Of a stretch of 64,000 nucleotides of DNA, positions 32,122 to 41,218 are shown piece after piece. The stretch is from positions 62,001 to 126,000 of the forward strand of contig JAFQYG010000002.1 in the NCBI GenBank assembly GCA_017406565.1, in the 5' to 3' direction. The DNA is from Candidatus Saccharimonadota bacterium (GTDB lineage: Bacteria; Patescibacteriota; Saccharimonadia; Saccharimonadales; Saccharimonadaceae). A model generated the notes under the pieces. The model was not told where the DNA came from. It made no database searches and worked only from the letters and a program-made list of their open reading frames with translations. The translations under genes and the position numbers were made by a program. The stretch's first letter is position 1, and every line of letters starts with the position of its first letter.

Positions 32122-32890
32122 AAAATCTTTGGGGCAGCATTGGCTAAAAAATCGAGCAATTTTAAATGATATTGCAGATTTATCTCTTTTGGGGATTGAA
32201 GGGAGCGCGTATGATTCTTCCGATGATAATCTGATTTGTGTAGAAATTGGCCCGGGGTTAGGGTTTTTGACTTCGTCACTTTTGAAACGTTTTTCTAAGG
32301 TAATTGCGGTAGAGTATGATGATAGATTGGCCGAAAATTTGCCGAAATCATTTCCGGGAACAAATCTGGAGGTCGTTAAGGGTGATATTTTGGAGTATGA
32401 TTTTAGTTCAATTAAAGAGCCGTATGTAATTTCTGGAAATATACCATATTATATTACTTCGCCAATTATTGAGAAGGTTTTGACTTGCTCGCCGTTACCA
32501 AAACGAATAGTGCTTTTGATGCAAAAAGAAGTAGCAGAGCGGATTGTATCAGATAAAGAGACAGTGCTATCTCTGTTTGTGAAGAATAGAGCGGAAGTAT
32601 TTGCTGGGCCCGTGGTGAAAGCAGAAGAATTCACACCACCTCCCAAAGTAGATTCGGAGGTGGTAGTGTTTGAGCCGTTTAAAGTGCCGAAAGTTTCGAA
32701 TGAAGTATTTGATTTGATTAAACAAGGATTTAAAGCCCCACGAAAGAAGCTAATTCATAATCTTTCTGGATTAAAATCTAAAGAAGAATTAGTGGGTATT
32801 TTTAAGGAAATTGGTATTTCGGTAGATGTTAGACCAGGGGATTTGAGATTAGAAGATTGGGGCGATTTGTATAAAAAGATAGACTCGTAA
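32108..32890 (+). CDS. rsmA: 16S rRNA dimethyladenosine transferase KsgA/RsmA
   Basis: Dimethylates two adjacent adenosines near the 3' end of 16S rRNA. Seen: KKSLGQHWLKN, CVEIGPGLGFLTSSLLKR (SAM motif I), VIAVEYDD, VVKGDILEYDF, VISGNIPYYITSPII (NLPY-like catalytic motif as NIPY), FTPPPKVDSEVVVFEP. Start at 32108 (MVGTKKSLGQ), which overlaps the upstream gene by 14 nt; an earlier reading would add residues without family support. 260 residues, normal. Confidence 0.94.
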   Translation: MVGTKKSLGQHWLKNRAILNDIADLSLLGIEGSAYDSSDDNLICVEIGPGLGFLTSSLLKRFSKVIAVEYDDRLAENLPKSFPGTNLEVVKGDILEYDFSSIKEPYVISGNIPYYITSPIIEKVLTCSPLPKRIVLLMQKEVAERIVSDKETVLSLFVKNRAEVFAGPVVKAEEFTPPPKVDSEVVVFEPFKVPKVSNEVFDLIKQGFKAPRKKLIHNLSGLKSKEELVGIFKEIGISVDVRPGDLRLEDWGDLYKKIDS

Positions 32891-32919
32891 AAACAAATAA
32901 ATAGTGATATAATAACTGT

Positions 32920-34164
32920 ATGTTAGATGTGAAGTTTATCAGAGATAATCTTGAGCTTGTGGAAAAGTCGGCGAAAGAAAAAGGATATAAAATAGACGTA
33001 AAAAAGGTATTAGAACTTGACGATAAGCGTAAGGAAATTTTGGTCGAAGTTGAAGATTTGAGACGCAAACGTAATGAAATTGCGGCTAAAATGAAGGGCG
33101 GTAAACCTGCTCCCGAATTAATTGCTGAAGGTAAAAAAATAAAAGATGAATTAGCGGAAAAAGAACAGGCGCTCTCTTTAGCTGAAACAGAGGTAAGAGA
33201 TTTAACAAAGCAGATTCCGAATGTGATTTTTGAGGATGTGCCGTTGGGCGGTGAAGAATGCTCAGTCGAAATAAAAAAATGGGGCGAAAACCATGAATCT
33301 GGCGTGGATCATCTTGATTATGCAGTGAGTCGGGATTGGGTAGATTTTGAGCGGGGTGCTAAAGTTGCGGGTGCGAAATTCTATTATCTTAAAAATGAAT
33401 TGGCGCTTTTAGAAAATGCCCTGCTTCAATATGGTTTGTCGAAAGTATTGGAACACGGCTTTACTTATATGACGGTGCCAGATATGGTATCTTCGAGGAT
33501 TTTGGAAGGTTGTGGATTTAATCCACGTAGTTCTGAACAGTCAGACGAGTATTATGTTGAAGGTGAAGATTTAGCGATGATTGCTACGGCTGAAATGCCT
33601 TTGACTGGTTACCATATGGATGAGATTATTGATGAGGATAAGTTGCCTTTGTTATATGCTGGGTATTCAGCGTGCTTTAGAAAAGAGGCGGGTACTTATG
33701 GTAAGTATACTAGAGGGTTGTTTAGAGTGCATCAGTTTAATAAGCTTGAGATGTATGTGTTTTGTTTGCCAGAGAAATCAGAAGAAATGCACGAAAAAAT
33801 ACTAGAAATCGAAGAAGAGATTTGGCAGGGGCTTGGTGTGCCATATCGGGTAATTAATATTGCAGCAGGTGATCTTGGAGCACCGGCAGCAAAGAAATAT
33901 GATATGGAATATTGGTCACCGGTGAATCAGAAATACCAGGAAATAACATCCTGCTCTAACTGTACTGATTTTCAGGCACGGGCAGTGAATTGTCGAGTAA
34001 GACGAAAAGATGGTACAATTCAGTTTGTACATACATTGAATGGGACAGCGATTCCTCTAGCGAGGGCACTTGTGGTGATGCTAGAGAATTATGCTATGCC
34101 GAATGGTAAATTGAAAGTACCAGAAGTTTTGAGACCGTATTTAAACAATAAGGAGGAAATATAA
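32920..34164 (+). CDS. serS: Seryl-tRNA synthetase
   Basis: Class II synthetase. The N-terminal coiled-coil arm (DKRKEILVEVEDLRRKRNEIAAKMK) binds the long variable arm of tRNA-Ser. The catalytic domain has TYMTVPDMVSSRILEGCGF, TAEMPLTGYHMDEI, CFRKEAGTYGKYTRGLFRVHQFNKLEMYVF (motif 2), ITSCSNCTDFQARAVNCR and HTLNGTAIPLARALVVMLENY (motif 3). TATAAT (32908-32913) ends 6 nt before the ATG. 414 residues. Confidence 0.96.
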   Translation: MLDVKFIRDNLELVEKSAKEKGYKIDVKKVLELDDKRKEILVEVEDLRRKRNEIAAKMKGGKPAPELIAEGKKIKDELAEKEQALSLAETEVRDLTKQIPNVIFEDVPLGGEECSVEIKKWGENHESGVDHLDYAVSRDWVDFERGAKVAGAKFYYLKNELALLENALLQYGLSKVLEHGFTYMTVPDMVSSRILEGCGFNPRSSEQSDEYYVEGEDLAMIATAEMPLTGYHMDEIIDEDKLPLLYAGYSACFRKEAGTYGKYTRGLFRVHQFNKLEMYVFCLPEKSEEMHEKILEIEEEIWQGLGVPYRVINIAAGDLGAPAAKKYDMEYWSPVNQKYQEITSCSNCTDFQARAVNCRVRRKDGTIQFVHTLNGTAIPLARALVVMLENYAMPNGKLKVPEVLRPYLNNKEEI

Positions 34165-34527
34165 ATGATCGAGAAGATCGAAATCAGTGGTAACGGATAT
34201 AAAGTTGAAGAGCCATTCCGTAAGTATGTCGAAAAAAGATTAGGGAAATTGGATAAGTATTTACCACGTCGTAATAAAAAGGACGTAATCTGTAAAGTAG
34301 TAGTGTCTGAAATTGGTAAAGGCAAGCTTGATAAGTATGAAATTTCGGCAGCGATGGAGATTCCTGGTGGTAAGGTATTAGCAGCTAGGGATGAGTGCTC
34401 AAATGTCTTTGCAGGAGTGGATCTGGTAGAAGCAAAACTAATGGGCCAGATTCGTCGTTATAAGTTGGAAGTTCAACCACATCGTCAAAGGAAAAGTCTG
34501 AAAAACCTCTTTATAAAGAGGAAATAA
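34165..34527 (+). CDS. hpf: Short ribosome hibernation promoting factor (HPF/RaiA)
   Basis: The pattern IEISGNGYKVEEPFRKYVEKRLGKLDKYLPRR matches the HPF/YfiA beta-alpha-beta-beta-beta-alpha fold that binds the 30S subunit in stationary phase. At 120 residues it lacks the C-terminal dimerisation domain of long HPF. It starts directly after the serS stop with AAGGAGG inside the serS end, so the two genes are coupled. The C-terminus is strongly basic. Confidence 0.87.
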   Translation: MIEKIEISGNGYKVEEPFRKYVEKRLGKLDKYLPRRNKKDVICKVVVSEIGKGKLDKYEISAAMEIPGGKVLAARDECSNVFAGVDLVEAKLMGQIRRYKLEVQPHRQRKSLKNLFIKRK

Positions 34528-34560
34528 TGTGGTAAAATAGGGGGTAATACTAGGAGTTAT

Positions 34561-37296
34561 ATGGCTAAGAAAGAGAAGAAACCGAGTGATAAACTCGCGG
34601 ATAAGACCGCACTAACAAAATTTTTACAAGGTGTTTTTGGTGATGCGCAAAAGAAGATTTTGAGGCGTTTGTGGAAGAGAGCGCAGGAGATTACCAAATT
34701 AGAACCAAAATATGAAAAAATGTCCGATGAGGAACTAGCTGCTCAAACGGAGATTTTTAAGGCGAAAATTAACAAAGCTTTAAAGACTGCACGAGCCGAA
34801 GAGGGCATCAATAAGACTGGCAAGAAGCGTCCTCCAGTAGATGACACTAAGATATTGAACGAGCTTTTGCCGGAAGTATTCGCAGTGGCAAGGGAGGCTT
34901 CGAAACGAATTTTGGGACTTCGACCTTATGATGTGCAGTTGATTGGTGGTATGGTGCTAAATGAAGGTGCCGTAGCTGAAATGAAGACTGGTGAAGGTAA
35001 AACTTTAGTGGCGATGTTGCCAGCTTATCTTAATGGTTTGACTGGACGTGGTGTACATGTGGTAACGGTGAATGACTACTTGGCACAACGTGATGCGGGT
35101 TGGAATGGCCCAATTTATGATTTTCTAGGTTTATCTGTAGGCGTGATTATCAATGAGGCTTCGTTTATTTATGATGCGGAATTTGAAAACACTGATCACG
35201 ATGATGAAAGATTCTCGCACCTCAAGCCATGTACGAGAAAAGAAGCCTATGAGGCTGATATTACTTATGGTACCAACAACGAATTCGGTTTTGACTATTT
35301 GCGAGACAATATGGCTTCGGAAGTACAATATCTCAGACAACGGGAATTGAATTTTGCGATCGTGGATGAGGTTGACTCAATTTTGATTGATGAAGCGAGA
35401 ACGCCATTGATTATTTCAGCCCCGGCTGCTGATAACCCAGAATCATATTATCAGTTTGCTAAGGTTGCGAGTCGTTTGACTCCAGATGATTATATCTTTG
35501 ATGAAAAACGCCGCTCGGTGACTTTGACTGATAAAGGTATTGAAAAAGTTCAGGGTATTTTGGGTGTGGATAATTTGTATTCAACTAAGAATACGCGATT
35601 AGTGTACCATTTGGAGCAGGCAATTCGTGCGGAAATTGTGTTTAAGCGAGACAAGGATTATGTAGTAACGAATTCTGGCGAAGTGATTATCGTGGATGAG
35701 CATACTGGTCGTTTGATGCAGGGGCGTCGTTATAATGAGGGTCTACATCAGGCAATTGAGGCTAAAGAAGGTGTAGCGGTCAAACAAGAATCGATGACGT
35801 TAGCGACGATTTCGTTCCAGAATTTCTTCCGTTTATATAAGAAACTATCTGGTATGACTGGTACGGCATTTACGGAAGCAGAAGAGTTCCAACAGATTTA
35901 TGCGCTTGACGTGATCCAAATTCCACCAAATAAGCCAATTATTCGTGTAGATAAAGACGACTTAATTTATAAGACTAAAGCTGGTAAGCTTAAAGCGATT
36001 GCGACTGAGATTAAGAAATATCACGATAGAGGTCAACCAGTGTTGGTAGGTTCTGGTTCGATTGCTAATAACGAAGAGATTGCCAGCTATCTTGATCAAT
36101 TTGGTTTGCCGTATGAAATCTTGAACGCTAAGAACAATGAGCGTGAAGCAGCGATTATCGCTAAAGCTGGCGAAAAAGGCGCGATTACTCTAGCTACCAA
36201 CATGGCGGGCCGTGGTACGGATATTAAGCTTGGTGAAGGTGTAAAAGAATTAGGTGGATTAGTGGTAATTGGATCAGAACGTCATGATTCTAGACGAGTA
36301 GATAATCAGCTTCGTGGTCGTGGTGGTCGTCAGGGTGATCCTGGTACGACTCAATTCTTTGTGTCATGCGAAGATGATCTAATGCGTATTTTCCAAGGTG
36401 ACCGAGTAAAAGTGTTGATGACACGTCTTGGAGTAGATGAAGATATGCCGATTCAGACAAGAGCTATTTCAAGGACTCTTGAAGCAGCGCAAAAACGAAT
36501 CGAAGGTTTTAACTTTGATTCACGTAAAAATGTGGTGCAATACGATAACGTGATTAATCGTCACCGTAAAGTTGTTTATATGATGCGTAGGAAGATTCTT
36601 GAGGGAGATGATATTTACCCAGAGATTAAGCGTTTGATGCGTGAAGAAGTGCAAATGCTAACTGAATTCTCATCACGCGTGAATAAGAAGTTTGATGAAG
36701 AATTTAAGGCTGTATTTGATTTTGACGATGATCTTATTCATGGAATTGGGCTTGTGCGTAAGGAAAAAGATCGTGAGAAAATGGCATTTGAGGCAGTGGA
36801 AGAGGCTTATAAGCGTAAAGAAGATGAGTTTGGTGCTGAAATAATGCGTAAAGTTGAGCGTGAAGTATACTTGAAGGTCTTAGATACTTTATGGATGCAA
36901 CACCTTGAAAATATGCAACATCTTCGCGAGGGGATTCACTGGCGTTCAGTGGGCCAAAGGGATCCATTAGTTGAATATCGCTCCGAATCACAGAAATTAT
37001 TTGATGGTTTGCAGAGAAATCTACGTGAAGAAGTGTTGAAGATTTTGCTCACAATTACACCAGCCGAGGCGGCAGCGGATGATGTGACAGATGGTGAAGA
37101 ATATGAATCTGAGCTAACTAAGATGGCAGAATCACAAACTGAACGTGGTGTAAATGAAATTACTAAAGGGGAACGTAATTTAGATAGTGAGTTCAAGAAA
37201 AAGACACCTGGTACTAGACCGGTGCCAAGAAGGACAAGTAAAAAGTCTAATTCAAAGAAGAAAAAGAAGAAAAAATCTGGAAAGAAGCGGAAATAA
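34561..37296 (+). CDS. secA: Preprotein translocase ATPase SecA
   Basis: Motor of Sec export. Seen: LRPYDVQLIGGMVLNEGAVAEMKTGEGKTLVAMLPAYLN (Walker A GEGKT), NDYLAQRDAGW, GTNNEFGFDYLRDNM, DEVDSILIDEARTPLIIS (DEAD box), KLSGMTGTAFTEAEEF, MAGRGTDIKLGEGV, GSERHDSRRVDNQLRGRGGRQGDPG and the scaffold and wing regions. The usual C-terminal zinc-binding CxC...CH motif is missing and replaced by a Lys/Ser-rich tail (SKKSNSKKKKKKKSG). An AGGAG site precedes the ATG. It would serve the secreted lectins and wall enzymes of this window. Confidence 0.97.
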   Translation: MAKKEKKPSDKLADKTALTKFLQGVFGDAQKKILRRLWKRAQEITKLEPKYEKMSDEELAAQTEIFKAKINKALKTARAEEGINKTGKKRPPVDDTKILNELLPEVFAVAREASKRILGLRPYDVQLIGGMVLNEGAVAEMKTGEGKTLVAMLPAYLNGLTGRGVHVVTVNDYLAQRDAGWNGPIYDFLGLSVGVIINEASFIYDAEFENTDHDDERFSHLKPCTRKEAYEADITYGTNNEFGFDYLRDNMASEVQYLRQRELNFAIVDEVDSILIDEARTPLIISAPAADNPESYYQFAKVASRLTPDDYIFDEKRRSVTLTDKGIEKVQGILGVDNLYSTKNTRLVYHLEQAIRAEIVFKRDKDYVVTNSGEVIIVDEHTGRLMQGRRYNEGLHQAIEAKEGVAVKQESMTLATISFQNFFRLYKKLSGMTGTAFTEAEEFQQIYALDVIQIPPNKPIIRVDKDDLIYKTKAGKLKAIATEIKKYHDRGQPVLVGSGSIANNEEIASYLDQFGLPYEILNAKNNEREAAIIAKAGEKGAITLATNMAGRGTDIKLGEGVKELGGLVVIGSERHDSRRVDNQLRGRGGRQGDPGTTQFFVSCEDDLMRIFQGDRVKVLMTRLGVDEDMPIQTRAISRTLEAAQKRIEGFNFDSRKNVVQYDNVINRHRKVVYMMRRKILEGDDIYPEIKRLMREEVQMLTEFSSRVNKKFDEEFKAVFDFDDDLIHGIGLVRKEKDREKMAFEAVEEAYKRKEDEFGAEIMRKVEREVYLKVLDTLWMQHLENMQHLREGIHWRSVGQRDPLVEYRSESQKLFDGLQRNLREEVLKILLTITPAEAAADDVTDGEEYESELTKMAESQTERGVNEITKGERNLDSEFKKKTPGTRPVPRRTSKKSNSKKKKKKKSGKKRK

Positions 37297-37350
37297 TCCG
37301 ATGATTATATTATAGCATAAGAACTATAATATGTCAAGAGGTAGAAAAAC

Positions 37351-38622
37351 ATGAAGCATTCAGTTGAGGAAATACATTTGAAAAATGGGGCAAAAGGTTT
37401 ATTGGTTAATATTCCTGGTGCTTCAGTGATGTCTACACGAATTCAATTTCGCGCAGGGATGTTATATGCTAAAAATAAAGATGTTTATGAGATACCACAT
37501 GTGGTAGAACATTTGGCTTTTGGTGCAAATGCTAAGTTTCGTGATGAACAGGCTTTTGAGGCGGAGTTTACCAAAAATGGTGCATATCATAATGCCTGGA
37601 CATCCGATATTTCGGTTTGTTATGAAACGGAATGTGCTGATTTTGAGTGGGAACGGATTATGGATTTGCAGCAAGTTTCGATTTGTGAGCCGAGATTTAA
37701 TGAGGATGAGCTTAAGTCTGAAAAGGCTAATGTACGCTCAGAATTGACTGGATACATGAATGATTATTACCGTTTGCTTTGGCCGAGAGTGCAGCAGGCG
37801 GTGGGTGAAGATATTTTGGACTTATCAGAACGTTTGAAAACAATTTCGAATATTGAGCTAAAAGACATTAGAGAGCATTATCGTCGTACCCATACGGCGC
37901 ATAATATGCGGTTTATTATTGCGGGAAGGATTCGTGGACGTAAAGGTAAGCTTATTAAAATGTTAGAAGAATGGAATTTGAAGGAAGGGCGGGAGTTTGA
38001 GATACCTGCGACCGAATTGCATTCTTCGGAGGCGGTTTCGATTCGTCGGAAAGATGCTTCAAATATTACGTTTGGGTTCTCGTTGGTGACACCACGACAC
38101 CTTAGTCCCGAAGAAGTGTTTGCAATGAACTGTTTGAACCATATATTAAATGGGACGACTAATTCGAAGATTTTTGGAGCAGCAAGAAAACGTGGATTAG
38201 TGTATGGGATGGGTTCGTCAGTAGCGAGCAATGCACACAATTCATATTGGGATTTTGATGGTGAGGTGAATATCGAAAATGCAGAAGAGTTGTTTGATTT
38301 GATACAGATAGAACTGATGAAGACATTAAATGGTGAGATACTCGATATGGATTTCTTAGCAGCAAAGTCTTATGCTCTTGGACGGATGCAGATGGGAGCG
38401 CAAACTCCGGCGCAAATTGCAGATTATTATGCGGATGGATATTTTACTAATGGTACGATTGAAAAATATGATAATATGGCTAATATCATTAAGTCCATCG
38501 ATAAATTTAGGATGATTGAATTAGCGCGTGAATTTGCTGGATCAGGAATTAAAGGATTCGCGGCAGTTTCTTCAACGGAAAAGGCTTTTATTACAGAATT
38601 AGAAACTAGATTGAATTTTTAA
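37351..38622 (+). CDS. M16 family zinc peptidase (inverzincin)
   Basis: Half-length M16B-type peptidase of 423 residues. The inverted zinc motif HxxEH is present as HVVEHLAF, with the downstream third ligand region ELKSEKANVRSEL. The second M16 domain (ITFGFSLVTPRHLSPEEVFAMNCLNHIL, SKIFGAARKRGLVYGMGSSVASN) is intact and shows the R/Y region usual for substrate binding. There is no signal peptide, so it acts in the cytoplasm or is exported by other means. The substrate is unknown. It follows secA after 54 nt with a TATAAT box in the gap. Confidence 0.9.
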   Translation: MKHSVEEIHLKNGAKGLLVNIPGASVMSTRIQFRAGMLYAKNKDVYEIPHVVEHLAFGANAKFRDEQAFEAEFTKNGAYHNAWTSDISVCYETECADFEWERIMDLQQVSICEPRFNEDELKSEKANVRSELTGYMNDYYRLLWPRVQQAVGEDILDLSERLKTISNIELKDIREHYRRTHTAHNMRFIIAGRIRGRKGKLIKMLEEWNLKEGREFEIPATELHSSEAVSIRRKDASNITFGFSLVTPRHLSPEEVFAMNCLNHILNGTTNSKIFGAARKRGLVYGMGSSVASNAHNSYWDFDGEVNIENAEELFDLIQIELMKTLNGEILDMDFLAAKSYALGRMQMGAQTPAQIADYYADGYFTNGTIEKYDNMANIIKSIDKFRMIELAREFAGSGIKGFAAVSSTEKAFITELETRLNF

Positions 38623-38666
38623 AATAGTATTGACATTTTTTCAAATATGCGCCATAATTTAAGCAT

Positions 38667-39962
38667 ATGTGGAATTATTTAAAACAAAAACAAACAAAAA
38701 TTCTGGTGGGTTTTTTATTACTCGCTAGTGTGGGGGCGGCCACTTTTATAGTGGTGGGAATGGATAAAAACGATAAAAAAGAAACTGCGTCGACGCGTCA
38801 AGTGGAAGGAGAGATGGAGGTGGATGATGTAGCGGAAGTTGCTGATGTTAGTGATGGGTATCAGGAACCGTTGGGGGTAAACGAATCAAGTGAACCGGCT
38901 TACGAACAAAATACTAGTGCTGTAAATCCGAGTGTGATAAATACACCGGTGAGTTTTGCAGCGGCGACAACTACTAATATAGTGATTGAAATAGAGCCAG
39001 CACGTGAAGAGACGCCGATTCAGGTAGTAAAAGCAGAAAACCCGACTGAACAAATAGTAGCAGTTGACACTTCAGAAAAACATGAAGGAAAAACACGTAG
39101 CTTTGAAGGTGCGGTCAGTGTGCCGAGTTTGAAAGATGTTAACGAAGAAGAGGAAGCGAGAAGAGCAGAAGAAGTAAGAAGGGCAGAAGAAGAAGCTAAG
39201 AAAGCAGAAGAAGAGGCGAAAGCGTTAGCTGAAGCTGAGGAAAAAGCAAAGGCAGAAGAAGCGGCTAGAATTGAGGCGGAAGAAAGAGCAAAGGCGGAAT
39301 TAGAACAGGCAGAGGAAGAGGCTAGGGAAAAAGCTGAGGAGGAGGCACGTAAGGCAGAGGAAGCTAGAATACAGGCCGAAGAAGAAGCACGTAAGGCAGA
39401 GGAAGCTAGAATACAGGCTGAGGAGGAAGCTAGGAGAAAGGCAGAAGAAGAGGCACGTGTGTTGGCAGAGGCTGAGGCTTTGGAACAGATGCTTCATTCA
39501 GAGCATTATGAAGGAAATGTGTTTAGTGGGGCTAATACATATCCTTGGCAGAATGATTGTCCGGACAAGCAAGATTATTATTTGACGTACTTAGATGGTC
39601 ATAAAATTGGTGGATATGTTTGTGAATGTGTGAGTTATGCAGGTTGGAAAGCGTATGAAGCGTGGGGTATACCGCTAGGCTGGGGTAATGCTTATTCCTG
39701 GGATGATGGTGCGAGAGCAGATGGTAGGTTTTATGTTGACCATACTCCGGCGGCAAAGACGATTGGACAGGCAAATGGTGGTACTTATGGGCATGTATTT
39801 TGGGTAGAGAGTGTAAATCCGGATGGTTCAGTGAATGTGACTGAATATAACAACGCATATGCAACTAAATTATACTCAGGTGTATACCGTTATGGAGATT
39901 TTGGAGCGCGTACAATTTCAGCGAATGAAGCAGGAAACTATAACTATATTCACTTAAGATAA
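38667..39962 (+). CDS. Membrane-anchored CHAP-domain cell-wall hydrolase with long coiled coil
   Basis: 431 residues. N-terminal membrane helix (ILVGFLLLASVGAATFIVVGM), a Ser/Thr/Glu-rich linker, a roughly 120-residue Ala/Glu/Lys/Arg coiled coil made of EEARKAEEARIQA-type repeats, and a C-terminal CHAP domain with the catalytic Cys in YVCECVSYAGWKAYEAWGIPLGWGNAYSW, His in GGTYGHVFWVESV and Asn in VTEYNNAY. CHAP enzymes cut peptidoglycan as amidases or endopeptidases. A perfect TTGACA (38630-38635), 17 bp and CATAAT (38653-38658) end 8 nt before the ATG. The coiled coil would hold the enzyme away from the membrane. It overlaps converging murD by 9 nt. Confidence 0.88.
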   Translation: MWNYLKQKQTKILVGFLLLASVGAATFIVVGMDKNDKKETASTRQVEGEMEVDDVAEVADVSDGYQEPLGVNESSEPAYEQNTSAVNPSVINTPVSFAAATTTNIVIEIEPAREETPIQVVKAENPTEQIVAVDTSEKHEGKTRSFEGAVSVPSLKDVNEEEEARRAEEVRRAEEEAKKAEEEAKALAEAEEKAKAEEAARIEAEERAKAELEQAEEEAREKAEEEARKAEEARIQAEEEARKAEEARIQAEEEARRKAEEEARVLAEAEALEQMLHSEHYEGNVFSGANTYPWQNDCPDKQDYYLTYLDGHKIGGYVCECVSYAGWKAYEAWGIPLGWGNAYSWDDGARADGRFYVDHTPAAKTIGQANGGTYGHVFWVESVNPDGSVNVTEYNNAYATKLYSGVYRYGDFGARTISANEAGNYNYIHLR

Positions 39963-41183
39963 GTTTTTAATAAGATTATGGAATTTAGCACCGCGGTCGT
40001 AGACGTTTTCGAACATGTCAAAGGAAGCTGCGGCAGGGGACATTAAGACGATAGAATTGTTATATTCTTCGGCATATTGGCGAGCGGTATTAATAGCTTC
40101 TTCAAGCGATTTGGCAAGAATAAAGCGATCGTCTTGGTAGTTTTTGGCGAGCTTGTGCCCAGATTCGCCAATAAGAACGATGTTTTTAAGGTTTTTGGAT
40201 TGCAAGATTTCGTAAATTTCGGGAAGATCTTCGTAATCGGTTTTGTCGCGGCCGCCAATAATCAGGACAACATTATCGTTCGGGAAAGAATTGACTGCGA
40301 CACGAGTAGAGGCAGGGTTGGTGGAAAAGTTGTCGTCATAGTACTTAACATTGTTAAGTGTACGGAGGTATTCGAGGCGGTGAGGTAAACCTTTGAAGTT
40401 TTTTAGACCTTCTAATATCTCGTTCTTACTAGTGGTTAAATATTCATCTGGTGAGATATTTTTGAGACAGGCAACTGCGGCAATGGCAGCGATACAGTTG
40501 TTTTGATTATGTTCGCCAGGGATAGTGATAGCGTTTTTGATATCTTCGGGAATATTGAATGGATAAGGAATTTTATGGGCTTTGCTAGTATCGGCGATTT
40601 TAACTGTTTCAGAATTGTCTTTATAGTAGATTAGGTAGTCTGATTCGGTTTGATGTTTGGTAATATTTGCTTTAGCGTCTAAATAATCTTTGTAATCTTT
40701 GTGAATATTGAGATGATCGGGCTCTAGGTGACCGAGAATAGCAATATGGGGGGATTTTTCGAGATCCCAGAGTTGAAAACTAGACATTTCGTAAATTACG
40801 ACGGATTCTTCTGTGAGACTATCTAGAATGTCGATTGCAGGAACGCCGATGTTGCCAACTAAATAGGCGTCTTTTTGTTCGGCGTCGAGCAAAGCTTTGA
40901 TAAAAGTACAGGTAGTGCCTTTGCCTTTGGTGGCGGTAACGCCGATGATAGGACATGGACAATGGTCGAGGAAATATTTGGTTACAGATGTCTCGTTATC
41001 TAGATGAAGTGGCGGGACAGAAGGGCTGCGAAAGACAAAATTGTATGATGAGAAATCTTTTTGCTTGATTTCTTCTGGATCAAAGTTTTCTAAAATATCA
41101 ATTTCGACGTTCTGATGACGTTCTTTGAGATATTTTTCTACGGATTTACCTTCTTTACCGTAGCCAAGTAGTGCAATTTTCAT
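39954..41183 (-). CDS. murD: UDP-N-acetylmuramoylalanine--D-glutamate ligase
   Basis: Adds D-glutamate to UDP-MurNAc-Ala. Mur ligase features: ATP loop GVTATKGKGTTCTFIKALL (a variant of GTNGKTT), GNIGVPAIDIL, VYEMSSFQLWDL, LGHLEPDHLNIHKDYKDYLDAK, HNQNNCIAAIAA, GLPHRLEYLRTLNNVKYYDDNFSTNPASTRVA and LIIGGRDK. At 409 residues it is slightly short of typical MurD. ATTATA on the plus strand (41191-41196) gives a TATAAT box 7 nt upstream, so it is predicted leaderless. Works with murI. Confidence 0.93.
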   Translation of the reverse strand: MKIALLGYGKEGKSVEKYLKERHQNVEIDILENFDPEEIKQKDFSSYNFVFRSPSVPPLHLDNETSVTKYFLDHCPCPIIGVTATKGKGTTCTFIKALLDAEQKDAYLVGNIGVPAIDILDSLTEESVVIYEMSSFQLWDLEKSPHIAILGHLEPDHLNIHKDYKDYLDAKANITKHQTESDYLIYYKDNSETVKIADTSKAHKIPYPFNIPEDIKNAITIPGEHNQNNCIAAIAAVACLKNISPDEYLTTSKNEILEGLKNFKGLPHRLEYLRTLNNVKYYDDNFSTNPASTRVAVNSFPNDNVVLIIGGRDKTDYEDLPEIYEILQSKNLKNIVLIGESGHKLAKNYQDDRFILAKSLEEAINTARQYAEEYNNSIVLMSPAAASFDMFENVYDRGAKFHNLIKNLS

Positions 41184-41218
41184 AAGATTAATTATAACAT
41201 AGATATAGGATTGGTGTT

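Noticed and set aside
39140-39490. Tandem repeat or CRISPR-like array in the CHAP protein gene
   Set aside because: The repetition is coding, caused by the EEARKAEEA coiled coil, with irregular periods and no spacers. No CRISPR array is seen anywhere in the window.
40077-40388. Open frames on the opposite strand of murD, dus, clpC and the surface-protein gene
   Set aside because: They mirror the codon pattern of strongly supported genes, have no ribosome sites and show no family features.
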